Shown here one piece after another: positions 9,642 through 22,800 of a stretch of 64,000 bases of DNA. Made by a program: the position numbers and the translations under genes. Origin of the DNA: Sarcocystis neurona. Taxonomy: Eukaryota; Apicomplexa; Conoidasida; Eucoccidiorida; Sarcocystidae. Location of the stretch: contig KL647292.1 of assembly GCA_000727475.1 (NCBI GenBank), positions 3,977,132 to 4,041,131 of the forward strand. The letters run 5' to 3'. Numbering within the stretch: position 1 is the stretch's first letter; the number at the start of each line of letters is the position of its first letter. The notes beneath the pieces were generated by a model. That model saw only the letters and a program-made list of their open reading frames with translations. It did not search any database and had not been told where the DNA came from.

Positions 9642-12510
9642 TACCTTTACGCGAGACGTTGTAGGGGTTAAAAGGTATTTGCTGCCCCTACTTTGTCGTG
9701 GAAAATCTTGGTGTTTGAACCGGGCAGTGAGAAGACCGTGCATGCACTCAAGCCTTCCTTGGGTGCACACGTGTTGCGCGAGGAAGGCGTTGGAGCAACA
9801 CCGTGGAAAACATAACAAACTTTATCTTTCCGCTGCGTACGTCGTGAAGTGCTCCACAGGTCCCTTCCTTGTCGAGTTCATAATTCGTGAAGATATCGCT
9901 AAGCAGCAAAGGTGCAAACCTACAGAAGTCTACGTTTACGTGGGATAGCAGCGCTCCCAGCACCCTTTCCTCGGGGCGCACGAAGGTGAAGTCAACACAC
10001 TCGACACCAGCACATGATGGTAAGTGTGCAGTCGCGTTTTCCCCTCTGTCTTGTGTATTTGCACTCATTGTGCTACGCTGAGTCTCCGTGGGTGGGCTGG
10101 GCATCGACTCGATGTGCGAAGCGTTTTTCTGTTTTAAACTGGAGCAGCTTTGGTCGTTCGAATGCTTCTCGAACGCGTGACCGAGGTCACGGCAGGGGCT
10201 GTATTCAGTGGATGCGACCAACAACAATAAAATGCGGCGGTGAATGCTGTGTATCTGAAAACAGCAGCGTAGGAGTAGTAGTGTGTGCCAGTTTTGCGCC
10301 TTCCACTTCTTACACATGCATCCATTGTATTGTAGTGGCTTCTGAGGGCAGCAACTGCGGCACGTGGCAGATCGACGAGAATTTCACATTGCCGCTGCAT
10401 GGGGTCACGATTCTGTGTATGTAAGTGCGCCTGCATGGGCGTACAGGTACTCTCGTATGTAGCCGCGCTTCTATGATTACTACTGTTATTATCACGACAA
10501 TTACCACTAGTACCGTTCTTGCTACAGCAACGACTACCAATCCTCTCCGGCTGACACACTCACTTCTGAGCTGAATGCGATGAGAGAGTGAGAAGAGTTC
10601 TCAAGGTGCAGACCATGCACGCAGAGGGGAGGTTTGCGTGGCAGTGTGCCTATACCACTGGGGGAATTTCGAAGCTAGCTTCCCGTGTTTGTGCTGTATA
10701 ACAACGACGCAGACTGAGCATGTACCCACGCGTGTTCATCTTCATATTACAAATGTCTGGCATATTCTGGCGGGTGGGGAACGTGCGGTTGCATGACTTA
10801 GGCGAATGTAATCTCCCACGCCGGAGTGCTCTCTATTCTTACGCAGCTCCACCCGCGGCGTAGCTGCAGCAGGTAATGTTCGAGAAGGTTGAAAAAGTCG
10901 GTTCCGTCACTTGCAGCAGAAGTCCCAAGAACCTCACATACAGGCGTACGTGCATTGCTGAAAAAGAACAGCCTTCCTGTGATGCCGCATATTCACTATG
11001 TGGAGAAACGTCCTCAGCCACGTCCGTATTTACCTTGGCATCCGCAAGCTACGCGTAGCTTGCGGTACAGAAAGACGGTACACATACATATGCAGAAACA
11101 TAAATATGCACTTAAGGATACACATACGGATAAGCAAAGCTAACACATACAGATAACGTTACCGAATATGTCCTGTTAAAATGTGCCTACACTTTGAAGT
11201 GTCGAACGTGTGTACACACCCGGGAACTACTGCGCAGCACGTACCGTTGATGTCCGGTGAGTGAACGCATGCAATTTCGGAGGTCGCCCCGACCCTGCCT
11301 GCGTACAGAGCGAACTGACACTTTTGACTGAAGAAATGGAGCGCATCTTGATTTGATTGTCAGCCAAGCACGCTTTCGGTTTGTGGGAAATGTGAACGTC
11401 TCCGCAGCGTGGTGAATTTGGCCGCAGACGTCCTCGCCTGGGCGTGAGGAGGGACGCCCCAGTACTTCCGGGTTAACACCTGGTCGTCTGCGCGAGAAAA
11501 CCCGTAGTTCTTGTCCAGCAGCGGCAGCCTGCTGCCCGCTCCTCCCCGGCTAAAACCACCCCTCTCTGTTACTGTCTTCCTCTTCGTCTCCACACATGTT
11601 TCTCAACGACCGCTAGTAAAGTGTGCCCTCCGCGTCCTTCCGTACACGTCGGACTGAGTCAAACTATTAGCCGGCTTCACTGTTGGGCACAATTTCCTTT
11701 TCGGAAAGCGTCTGTGACTTACCTTTGTCGTTGCCGTCCGAAAAATGTCGACGAGTCCGGGGTAAGCGGTAGCCCCTGTCGGATCTCTAGGAGACATGCG
11801 AAAGAGGCCTACGGATGTGCCACACCAGAGGCACTTTCAAATTTGGTGTCGAGTTGTTCGCTGTCTCTAGTGTTACGAAACGGAGTTGCAGGGTCCCGTA
11901 TTCGTTTTTGCTTGTACTTCGTCTTTCGACCGGGTTCACCTGTGTGTTGTGCTTCCGCTTGTACGCGCGAGTATTGTGTGCCGGTCAGCCACTCCATGTG
12001 GTCCCGGAAACTGGTCAACGCTGGGTGACGAGCGGGTGGCGTCTCTTTTCAACCAAACTGTCAGCACAGCCCAGGTTCACACCACGCAGCAGTACTGCTC
12101 CTTCGGAATTAGCTTTATTTGTCCTGCATCAAACTGTTTTTACCCACTTTCTATCTTTCGAGTCATCTTGTGGCCACACTCGCATACGCACAACTTGCAA
12201 CATCAGGAAAGGCTCTTCGCATGTCGTGCAGCTTCAATGCACACCTATTTTGTGCACGCCTATGCATCAGTACATACCCACCTTCATAACTACCTCCGAG
12301 CCCTTCTGCACGATTGACCCCTCTTGTATCTTCTTTCTTCTCCCTTTATTTCAAATTGAAGAAGCGCGCCGACGTTCCTACACTCACGCCGAGACGCGAC
12401 AGTCTGTTTCCGTCCAGTGTTCCATTGTTTTTGATGGATATGCAGTGACCTGAAAGGCTGTGACGCCCTCTGAGCAAGGAGCTTTCACCAGCGCAGCTTT
12501 AGCACGGAAT

Positions 12511-12680
12511 CAGCCTACACAGCCTGTACAGTGTGTTTGTGTGTCTCTGCTTAAGTGGTGCAGCAGGCGAAAGCGTCAACATCAGCTCTTTCACGTTATC
12601 GGCCTCCACAGCCTGTATGTTTGTCGCTCCGCTTAAGTGGTGCGGCAGCAGAAGGCGTCAACGTTAGGTGTTCTTTGTCA
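12511..12680. repeat. Imperfect direct repeat pair of about 80 bp
   Basis: Copy 1 (about 12511-12585) and copy 2 (about 12602-12665) share cct(a/c)cacagcctgta, then gcttaagtggtgc(a/g)gcag and ggcgtcaac-like segments. Copies differ by small indels. Confidence 0.6.
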
Positions 12681-12897
12681 ATGCCTATGTGCGGTTTTTG
12701 GCTGGAGCACAACATCGGTCGCGATTGCATGCTATCTCATTGACTCTGCGTAGAAAGGCAACTCTTGAAAGGTGTGAGGGTAATGTCGGATGTAATCTTC
12801 GCAGGGGCTTCTGCACATGGGGGGACACCACAGCTGTGTCTATATATAACTTGCAATACGTACGTTTCCGGCGAAAGCCCTCTTTCACGCTTCTCAG

Positions 12898-13452
12898 CTG
12901 AGCTGCGCTGCACATAACGCTGTTTCACGTGCGCGGTTTCGATCAAACACATGCGTGTCTCTCAGGTGAGTTCGTTTTGCGCGCTTCCCGCATGGCACCC
13001 TCTGAGTGTGCAGCTGAGGTACAGTCGCTGGCCGTCCACTCACTAACGCGCTTCTTTTGCCAGCAGTGCTTCTTCGTGTGCGGTTACACACAGCCTTGCC
13101 TTCGCAAATTTGGCCCTCCTACTGGACGTGCCGCAGCTCCCGGCAATCTTCGCTGCAAGAGTATGGAAGGAGCTCAAGGGGTTGGCCCAGGAAGTGAAGA
13201 GCTGGGCTTCTACTGATATTGTGTACCCTAACAATCGATGTGAGTCTGGTCGCTTCGCTCAGGTTTAATATGCACCTTATATCTGCATACCTCATCTACG
13301 TGTGTGCGCACGTCACTCTGCAGTGTTCACCTACCCATCCATATCAGGCACACACCGCCAAGGACTGGTGGCGCTGCAGCTGTTTGCTGCCTTCTTGCAT
13401 GCTTCCATCGCGTCCCGCAGCTACTGCAACTCACGTCGTACTTGTGACACAA
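12898..13452 (+). CDS. Candidate three-exon fragment of a helical protein
   Basis: Three segments join with consistent phases. They are 12898-12965 (acceptor cttctcag, donor GTGAGT, phase 2), 13064-13239 (acceptor cttttgccag, donor GTGAGT, phase 1) and 13324-13452 (acceptor cactctgcag, donor GTACGT, phase 1). The joined reading includes NAVSRARFRSNTC, SLAFANLALLLDVPQLP and ARVWKELKGLAQEVKSW, which is hydrophobic, helical and protein-like. The ALxxxLSRxRFR flavour resembles the octotricopeptide-type repeats of apicomplexan RAP proteins, but one or two matches are not enough to name it. A possible further exon starts after a gttgcag at about 13654 and ends in the TAA at 13756. The 5' end is not found. 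What is seen is splice signals and phase agreement; the gene itself is inferred. Confidence 0.35.
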
Positions 13453-13799
13453 GTACGTGCCACAAGCCCTACAGAAGTAGAAAAAAAGATGCATTTCAAA
13501 CACGTGGTAAAAGGACGTACGCAGTGTCGCGTAGACACGCGTGCACCTCCTGGTAGAGATACGTGTACGTGTCTAGATTTGTGCCTGTACTTACCGTCTC
13601 GCCACACCAGTATACGGGCAGTCGTGTGGGCCACTCTGCGTAGTAGGATGCGAAGAGACGTTGCAGGGCGACAGCGCACTGGTGGACGGCAAGAATTGAC
13701 GCACACACGCTCCTTCGCGTTCCGCGAGTGCCTGTGCGTTAACACCGTGGAGGAGTAAAACGACGGAAGGGCCAGTGGTGCGGCTGTTTTCCTGGTGCT

Positions 13800-16700
13800 G
13801 CAACGCATTCTTCCGCGTGTCTAAGTGTCTGCTGTCGTCTATTTGCGCGTGCGCTGGTCGGAACAAGTTTCTTGTGCTCGTGATTTACACCGTGTGGCAT
13901 TCGCGAAAGCCGTCACAGTCGAGGTGGTCCCCGCTGAAAACATAGGACGCGTCTGCCTATACGAAGGACTGGCTCACGCCTCACTGTTGCAAGTGGGTTC
14001 GCCCGGCAAGCGTCCCTGCGTGTTGTCTGAATTCGGCCCCGCGTGTGCTGGCTGTCAAGGAGACAAGAGGGGGGCAGCTGTCTCGACTAAGGCACTGCAG
14101 AGGCACATTTTCTCAATATAAATGCAGAGAAGTTTGTGCCGCTGTACGCGGGTGCGTGAAGGGTCGCGCCTGCCGTGCTGATCTTCCAAAGGGCGTCGCC
14201 CCAGCGGCACCTGCCTGCGTACTGTCCGGGAGAGCAGTATAGCAAGCTGGAGGAGAGCGAGCATTAATGATCAATTTGACTGATTCTTGGGCTTGCCCTC
14301 TCTACGTCTCAAACCGTCTGTGGCGCCCTGTCCATGCCTTCTTGGCGGTCGTGCTGTTCGTGCTGCTGCCGTGTCGCACTTTGTCGCGGTAGCTTCTTGT
14401 GGAGGTGGTTACACCAGTGAGGTGGTAAGCGCAGATGAAGCTGACGTGGCGGTTGCAGCCGCTACGGATGCTTCTGCCTCTCCCTTTGCTTTGTGGAATT
14501 CTTGTGGGTCGCTACTTCGATCAACAGTGTTGCAGTTCGTGCCCGCCATGGTTGGGGTTCACCTGTAGCACAGCCATTGCGTGACGGCGCGTGGGATGCC
14601 GCCACCTGCTGATTTTCTTGGCTGTAACCCCTGCCTTCGCTGCTGATCCGTCGGTCGCTGCTTTTTTGCGGTTGTTGCCGCTCCTGCTGCTGCCCCGCGG
14701 ACGGCAGCTCGTATCCTATGGGTTGCGCTGCGGTGTTGTTATGTGGCTGTTGAGGAGCGGACGGCCGTTGCTGCTATCGCTGCTGGTGCAAGCTACGCTG
14801 TCGAGAATGCAGTTCCCGTGCTTGGGCCCCCCCCGGGCCCCCTGCTGCTGCTTTTCGCGCCGCCCAGTTCGGTGCCGATGAAGTGTGTGTGCTGCTTCTG
14901 CTGCTGCAATCAGACAATCCACAGGACGAGCAAACAAACCGAATGGGTCGGCCGAGACAATATAACCGCAGTAAGCGCTGTCATGTATCTTACAGAAAAT
15001 TCACCGTGTTTGTACTAGCGTTACCCACGAACAAAAATTTAGATGGACACACGTCTGTGTACGCGCGAAGGTGCAAGCAGTGGTGCTTGCGTACACGGCC
15101 TCGTATATATCGACATACTCATAAATGTATATATGAAATTCTTTTTGTCAGGGACGCAAACTGATGTGTGACTGTGCTGCGTGTTTGCATCGTGGGCCAC
15201 ACTTGCTGGCAGTCCTGGATGCTTCAACGTGCTGTCGGTGAATTGCCCACATACGTACGAGCGAGAGCTGACACGAGGACACTAGCGGGTGTGTGTCTTG
15301 AGTTCTGCACTAATAAACGAGCACAGAACTGCCGCTGGGTAGTCCCAAATCTGACTCACACCAACTGTGCGTGACGGTTCACGGCAGCGGACACTTGAGC
15401 GTCTTTTTGGTTTTTGCTTTAGGCGTCCCTGCTCTTTTGCTGCACTACCTACACCTTGCTTCTGTTTGCGCTCCTCGACACACGCTGTTAGTAGGTGATT
15501 GACAGCTGCTTGTGACTGTTCGCTCCCCGTTCATGTTGTAGGCGTGGCTTTGCCACGTGCGCACCGTTCACCGTGACCACTTGCGTGGCACCGCGCTTCT
15601 GCTGCAGTTTACGCTTTGTGCTGGACGCCACAACCGCCGTGCTAATTGCCTGATGTGCCTTCTGTTCCGGTCTTGCTTCTGCAGATACATGGATGTTCGG
15701 TTCCCCGTTTTGAACCTGCCCAGCAAGCATTGATGATGCAGGCACTATGCACGGGCAGTGTAGGGAGCGATTAGACAAGATGGACAACAGAAGCTTGCCA
15801 GTGGACAGGCGGCGAAAGGCACACCTTATCGTTGCTCAGACGTGTAGCGGTAATTGAGCGAAAGGGGGGCCGCAGAGTACTGTGCGTAGATTTTCACTCC
15901 AGCGACCTCTCGGCCTATAAGCGCCAACAGGCACGTGCGATACGCAGCGCCACCAGCATCGCGTGTATGACCCTGGAGGAAAACAGTAATACCCCGATCA
16001 CGCTGAGCCCGCCGTGGGCCGAGCAACAGACGTCGGCGCTGCAATCGACAGGTGCGCGAGGGAGCCGTGGAAAAGAAGTGACACCCATACGAGCAGTCGA
16101 GGCTAGTGGCACCGGTGTACGGGCGGCGCGCGTGCGTGGCTGACTTCGGAAAAGCCACGCAGGACGGACTGACAGCAGGAGCAGTTCTTTCAGACAGGCT
16201 ACGTAACGTGAAAAGAAGATAGTCGCATTTGGTCTACGAAAATGTACACGTTCTACAGTCACTGTACCACGTGGAAGGCACTCTTATTTGCACCGGGGCC
16301 CCGCGAACGCCGTACGCAAGAAAACTTTCAGAGTGTGCACGGCGCTGTACGAACCTCTGCGCGCACTGACCCGGCCGCAGCTCCGTTTTGATAGACTACA
16401 TACGAATATTTTATCTCGTGCTCCACGAGTGCGGCGCAGGGCGCTTGTAGACGACAGGTATTGAAGTAGTGTACCGTGATCGACGCACACGTCTACTCAG
16501 TTGACACCCCCGTGGGTACGTGAGTAGGCAACAGTGAATAAGCCAGTCCTGTCCCCTTTGTGGCAGCGTTCAAGGGAAGACACCTGCACCTGGATGGCCA
16601 TCTTTCATGCTCGGCGCCGGCAGGCGCCTTGTGCTCCTGCGTGTGTGGTTTGTATTCGCAGAAGCACTTTTTTTTGCTTCCATGCATATATGCATACGAA

Positions 16701-17500
16701 ACAGAGCTAACTCGACTAGCTACTTCAATGCAAGCGCTGACCACGCTCGTACAACGAGAGTCTGCTGGCGCCACAGTCATCGTTAGAGTCCAGGGGACGT
16801 ATTCGTGCCAGAATGTCGATGGCAGTTACCTGAAACCGCCGAATCACCTTATAGAACTCTCTCCACGTATGAAACTGAAGCGTGGGACACGACGCAGTAC
16901 GTCGGCTGAATTTTTGCTGCTCTAGTTCGGGTGTGCCGCGCGCAGAGCAGACTCGTCCACTGGCAGTAGAGGTTTCCCATCTCCCAGCAGAAGCGGCGGT
17001 GCTGCACGCCTGTTGCTGTCGGCCGTCGTGATACTTTCAACTCTTTCTCCACTCTTTGTGTACCCTTTCAGTGTAGCACAGTCGCGAGGCACAGGATTGA
17101 TTCTCGTGTCTCAAATTGCATGTCGGCGACGGCTCTGATATGTTGGTAGCCGGCATTCCGCTTTGGTCCTACGCTCCCGCGTTCCGCGGTTGTCCCTTGT
17201 GACGTGAAGGTCGGAATGTTCGTGCGGCCTTATGATCTCCTCTATCTTACTTAGCAACAAACTCTCGTGTTTGAACGTATGTAGGTATCCGCACGGAAGT
17301 AGAGGCGCGAGACTGCGACAGGGTGACTGTACCGCTTTCTCAGCGCGCCACGGACGTAGTTGAACCTCGCGCAGCAGTTGATCACGTGCTGCTGCCGTCC
17401 TCCTGCATCTAAGTCCGTACCGGGGTACAAAATCGTTGAACGCCGTCAGCAGTTTTGTTACCAACATGCAGAGTCATCCAATTTTGTGCGCAGTGATAGA
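13800..17500. other. No confident gene; small triplet-rich patch at 14.3-14.9 kb
   Basis: The patch 14330-14920 carries CTG/TGC triplets on + (so CAG on -), the only one of its kind in the repeat-poor segment, and could be a single exon of an unfound - strand gene. A 104-residue + ORF at 15832-16143 (RRVAVIERKGGRRVLCVDF at its start) has fairly protein-like composition but no family. The remainder is short, overlapping ORFs. Confidence 0.35.
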
Positions 17501-17516
17501 TGCGTGGGTGTCACCA

Positions 17517-17992
17517 GTTTGATAAGCGTTTTCTTTGCTTTTGGTCATCAAGAGGGGAGGGTGCCGACGTTGGTACAAACGATGTTCGCCGGCTCATCCT
17601 AGCATCTTTTAGAATATCGTGACATTCTGGGCACCACTTTGATAAGCGTTTTCTTTGCTTTTGGACATAAAGTGGGGAAGGCGCCGACGTTGGTACAAAC
17701 GATGTTCGCCAGCGCATCCTAGCATCTTTTAGAATATCGTGACATTCTGGGCACCACTTTGATAAGCGTTTCCTTTGCTTTTGGTCACCAAGAGGGGAAG
17801 GCGCCGACGTTGGTACAAACGATGTTCGCCAGCGCATCCTAGCATCTTTTAGAATATCGTGACATTCCGGGCACCATTTTGATAAGCGTTTCCTTTGCTT
17901 TTGGTCACCAAGAGGGGAAGGCGCCGACGTTGGTACAAACGATGTTCGCCGGCGCATCCTAGCATCTTTTAGAATCTCGTGACACTCTGGGC
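17517..17992. repeat. Four-copy 120-bp tandem repeat
   Basis: Copies start at 17517, 17637, 17757 and 17877, each exactly 120 bp except the last, which ends at about 17992. They differ at only a few positions, so the expansion is recent. Because 120 is divisible by three, the - strand reading frame stays open through all copies (17511-17957, 148 residues). Each unit reads RTSFVPTSAPSPL, then QKQRKRLSK and WCPECHDILKDARM. The period, the CxxC pair and the conserved phase would fit a coding minisatellite, but no start, signal or flanking coding sequence is obvious. Confidence 0.85.
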
Positions 17993-19882
17993 AGAGTGGC
18001 CAACCGGCCGCAACCGCTGTACGTGTGTGAGTCTACACGGTGAGGAACCAGGTGAGGTATGAAAATTGTGCTGAACACCAGTAAATTCGTAGGAATCTCT
18101 GCTCTAACTAGTTTATATATATGCGTGTTAGTACGTTATGGTGACGTGTGAATAGCGTGTCGCACTGGTGTCTACGTGGACTCAAGTGTTCCTGGCTTTG
18201 GTAGGGGGCGAACCGTAACCTAGACCTGTAAGCGTGAAGTGTGCCGCGACACTGTGAGGAAAAGTGCAAGTCTACGACTCTTCACTCATCCAACGCATAC
18301 TGTTTCTTGTCTTGAATGATTGGGTCTGCTGGCAGGCCCCCAAAACTATGCACGAAACGTCCACGTCCCCGCACATGTCACAAGCACAAGTACGGGAAAG
18401 CGCGTGTTTCATGCACACGGTCATAGAGAGGAACACGCAGTTTCGCCGACGCAAAGCGCGTCGGCACTCAGTGGAGAAGACAACTCGAAAAGGAGTGTAG
18501 TGTAGGGTGCGTTGAGCTCGTAGGTTGATCTCTGTGCACTTTAAAAAGATATGATACGTGTATGCTCAAGCGCATCACCTTGTGCGTGAATGGTGTTTCT
18601 TCCCCTTCCGACAAAAACGTGGTTCCAAACGTGTACAATGCAGGCACGTACGTCAAGACCTGCTGTCAGCTACTAGAGATGTGCGCGGGTTGCCTCCCAC
18701 GTACACACACGCGAATCTATCCGTATACTTATATATTTGTGTGCATGTGTAGATGCGTGTTTGGCTGCGGACATGCCACCGCGGGCACTCAGCGCACGCA
18801 CATATTAAGGAAACTTACGCGGTCTTTGCGTGCTTTCCCTTCGGAGCGGATTTTTTAATCGGAGGCGGCGACTCTCCCTGTCGCATCGTTATGTAGCAGC
18901 CACGTTCTACAGCAGACCCGACGGCCGCGCCTCTGTACCGTGTAAGTATGTGCAATCAAGACCGACGCGATTCTACCCGCTGCGTCTCCTCTGTTGGATG
19001 TTTGTGCAAGCCGCGACGTGAGGGCCTGAAGTCTAGCGTGAATCGGAAGCGCTGTCATGTCCGTATCACTACACTGTGGGGACAGCCCTACGTGCTCGTG
19101 GCGCTACCTGTTGAGAGTCAGCCTCCCCCTTTCAGAGTCACTTGTTCACAGAATTCCACACACAGCACCACGAAAACGAAGATACTCGCTTTCATGCGAA
19201 CACTCGGAAGCAACCATCATGGTAACGGGCATACGGTGCCTCACACGTGTCACACATTCCATCATTCCGAATGGCGAAGCATAGGCTGTAGAAGGGGTGC
19301 CGCTTACACCTGATTGCTACTGGGTGCCAAGCGCTTATCAAAGTGCGTACGGTTAAGTCTATGTTCTCATCCTGGTGGACACGCTCTGCGAGTGGAAACG
19401 CGTATCCACTCTGTTTAAAAGTGTACTCGTGTTGACGGGGACAAAAAGTTTGCACTTGTTCCGAGCAGGCTGAGGTTTACACACAGGCGAACGGGCTTTC
19501 TTATTTACAAACAGCGTCTCACTGGCGCACATCTTAGCGGCGCGTTCCTCTGAGCTGTCTATTTGTGTGCGCGTAAATGTCACTTGTGTGCTTCATACGA
19601 TAGGCAAGTCCGTGCCACTGACACATTGTCTTCGTGTATTTCCTTCGTTCGTTGCTGCTCTATTTTTTCCGTTTCCTGTGTCGGATTTCTGTCCACTCCC
19701 TATCCTCGAGTTAAAGAAAAAATCTTTGCCGTAGACGGTGGTGTCCGTCTCGCCTCTTACAGCGCCTCGTGGCCCAACCCTGTGGTATCTCTGTGGTCCT
19801 ACGTGTCTGTTGGTCTCGTGATAGAAAACTCCTACTGCTTCACGCCCTACATCTCCTTCGAGGTTCTTTTTCGTCGCTCACG
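17993..19882. other. Gap before VPS15, nothing recognised
   Basis: This sequence lies downstream (3') of VPS15. Only short conflicting ORFs are present, plus a TA run at 18113-18121. It ends the repeat-poor segment. Confidence 0.4.
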
Positions 19883-22800
19883 CTACCGCCAGATTTTGAT
19901 AACGCCTTCTCTTCCCACAGTTAGCAATAGCAAATGTTCGTCGCATTCGACAACTCCGAGGTCGACGATAGCATCAACGTGCTCGTCAGAAGGCTCCCGT
20001 AGGCCTCGATCACTACGTGGCGCTGCTGCCTCGTGTACCTGAGAACACACTTGCATGGAACCAGCCTCGGCGCCTGCAAGTGCCTGCTGTCTCAGCAAGA
20101 CAGAGGCCGACATGCTGGCGGTATCTCCTCCTCCCCCTCCTCCCAGTTCGGGACCACAGCAGCAACATCGTCCCACAACGACGGGTGTGCCTGGTGCTGC
20201 TCCAGCGACACAAGCAGATGGAATTCCCTCGTGCTGCCTCCCGTGCTGCAGCGGGCCAATGCGCCCTGGACCCCGTCGTCGCATGTCTTCGTCACTGCTG
20301 CTATCAATACGAGAACTGCTGCTCGTGCAGCTACCGCGTCGCCGTCTCTCCCGGCTGCTGCAGCTGGTGCGGCTGCCACTGCTGGTGCGACTGCTGCTGC
20401 TTTCCCAGGACACGCCGCTGTCAAACAGCTCGCTCCAGTCCTCACTAGCCCAGGCGTCACGGATCGCAATTGCGCGCGCTCTATCGCTGATATGTCTTCG
20501 CTGCCGCAGCCCGCCAGGGCTGCTCCCGCTGCTGCTCTTTGTTGAGTGCTGCTGCCGCAGCCCTCTCCGCTGTCTTCGTCGTTCACGCCAAGCGGTCGTG
20601 TCTTGAGACGCTCGTAGCCCTTGCCCACGCGCCCTCCCGCACCTACAGTTCTCTTTGCGTCTGCAGCCTCTGCTGTTGCAGAAGCACCAGTCTCCAGCGG
20701 CCAGGGACACTTGCGAAGAAGAAGACGACGCAGGAGATACAGACGCGTACTGCCGTCGCACTCTACTCTTTCTCGCGTTTGCAGCACGACCAGTTGCGTC
20801 CTCCTTCAATAAGTAATAAATACTCGTCGAGTTCAACTGGCGGTGAAGTCTGCACTTCTCGCTGCAGACAAGGAGCTGCCGGGTGGACGGCAGGAGCACA
20901 ACATCATTTGTTGCCACATCCTGAGCTGCCTCCCACGCACAGATAGCTTCACGTTGGTAGTAGAGTAGCCCAGGCGCCGTGTTGCTGCTGCAACCGAGAC
21001 TGCCTACGAACTGAGCAACGTCTGGCTGGTGGTGTTGAGCAGTCTTCTGGCCTTGCGACGCGGCCGTGCCAGCGGAGAGGTGTGAGAAAAGAGAAGCCGT
21101 GAACGGTGCCCGCGAAAACATGCCTTTGCTGCTGCTGCTGCCGCCTGCGGCAGCCGCGTCAGCACTCGCAGCCTGCTGGACGTTCCCCAGCGCAGCGGTT
21201 GCTGCTCGTGCTGCAGCTCCAAGATAGCTGCCACACTGGCCGCCTCCGCAGCAACTGCCCTCTGGACCCAGCACCACGTACGCGTCTAGAGCCGCCTGCG
21301 GCTGCCCTTGCTGCCTTCTGTTGCTAATGCTGCTGCGCAGCGTTTCGCTGCTGTTTTCGCGCAGAAAGTGCTGCTGTCGCGGAAGTGCACACGCAGCAGC
21401 AGAAGCTGCTTCTAAGTCCCAGTAGCGTACGCAGCGGTCGTTTCCTGCTGCTAGGAAGTACGACGGCGGGGCGCGCAGAAGCGGAGGCAGCCACGCGCAG
21501 CGAGGCGAATGAGCTGAGGTTGCTACTGCTGCTAAAGCTTCTTCGACTGCTGCCGCCGTCTTCGCAAATTGACGAGCGCTGCCGAAGGCGCACAACGGGC
21601 ACCCCGCTTGAGAAGTCACGGCAGCAGCAGTTGCCGCAGAACTCCGCACTCGTAGCGGAAGAGGCAGTAGGGCCGCTTGCAGCACTTCTCTCTGGGAAGC
21701 CGCGCCGGACCTGTTCGTGCTACGCCGACTACTCGTACGGCGGAGGCTGGTGTGACCCACCGCCGGCACACCGTCCTGCTCGCTGCCGGACGTTTTCTCG
21801 TCTGCGCTCTCCGGGCTCTGCTGATCCCGCCGAGCACGCGACGAGAAGGAGGAAGCAGCAGCAGCAGTCGTGCAGCTGCTAGCGAAAATGGCGATCACAG
21901 AGCCAGTCTCTGCGTCGACTACCAACACCGCTCCGAGCTCCCCTCCGACAACGCAGAGCACGAAAGAGCCGCTATAGCCGCTCTGAACTCCCCTCCTTCT
22001 ATACCGGCTACGACGACGAGGACTTCTTGTGTCGATGAAGCGCCGAACGTTACCGGAGCTGTTCGAATTATGAACCGGGCGGCCGCTACGCGAAGAACAG
22101 GTCTGCGATGTCAGGTTATCCGCAGCCCCCGCCGGAGGAGCCTCAACATCAGCCGCCACGAGGGTTGCCGTCTCGTTGCTGCTCTCTGCAAAAAAAAATT
22201 CCTCGGCCAGTCTTCCCGACGCTTCGTCGCTCGTCTCCCCATCTGCCTCTTCCCTGCTGCCTCTGCCGCTGCTGCTGCTCGCGCACGCACGTTCTTCGGT
22301 ATTGTCTTGCTGGCTCTGAAGTGCGCTCTCCCCGTCGACAGAGCGCGCAGGTGCAGCCGGCGCAGGCTCTCCCCGGACGGCGTTATCAGTAGAAGTCGCC
22401 TCGCCGTCGCTGCTGGGGAGCAGCAGCAGCACCTGTTCGTCGCATGGTTCTTCACCTGTTGTGTCGAGGTCTTCTTCGTCCGATTCTTCTTCCATGTCCC
22501 CTGCTCCTGCCGCTTCCTGCTGCTGCAGCACCTGCAGCGCCCCCAGAGGGCAGGCCTGCAGCTGCAGAACCGGTGAGATGGCGCGAGCTGCTGCTGTCGC
22601 AGCCGCAGCCGCACGACGTGCAGCAGCAGCGTCTGAAGGCGCAGCAGTCTTAGAAGCAACTGCAGCAACCTGCGCGTTAGCGGCGGCAAACACGGCGACT
22701 CTGTAAGCGCGAAGAGGCAGCAGCAGGCGAAGGTCGATCAGCAGCAGCACACCTGCTGCGGTGCCGGCGACTGCCCACCGGCCATCCGCGGAAACGCAGA

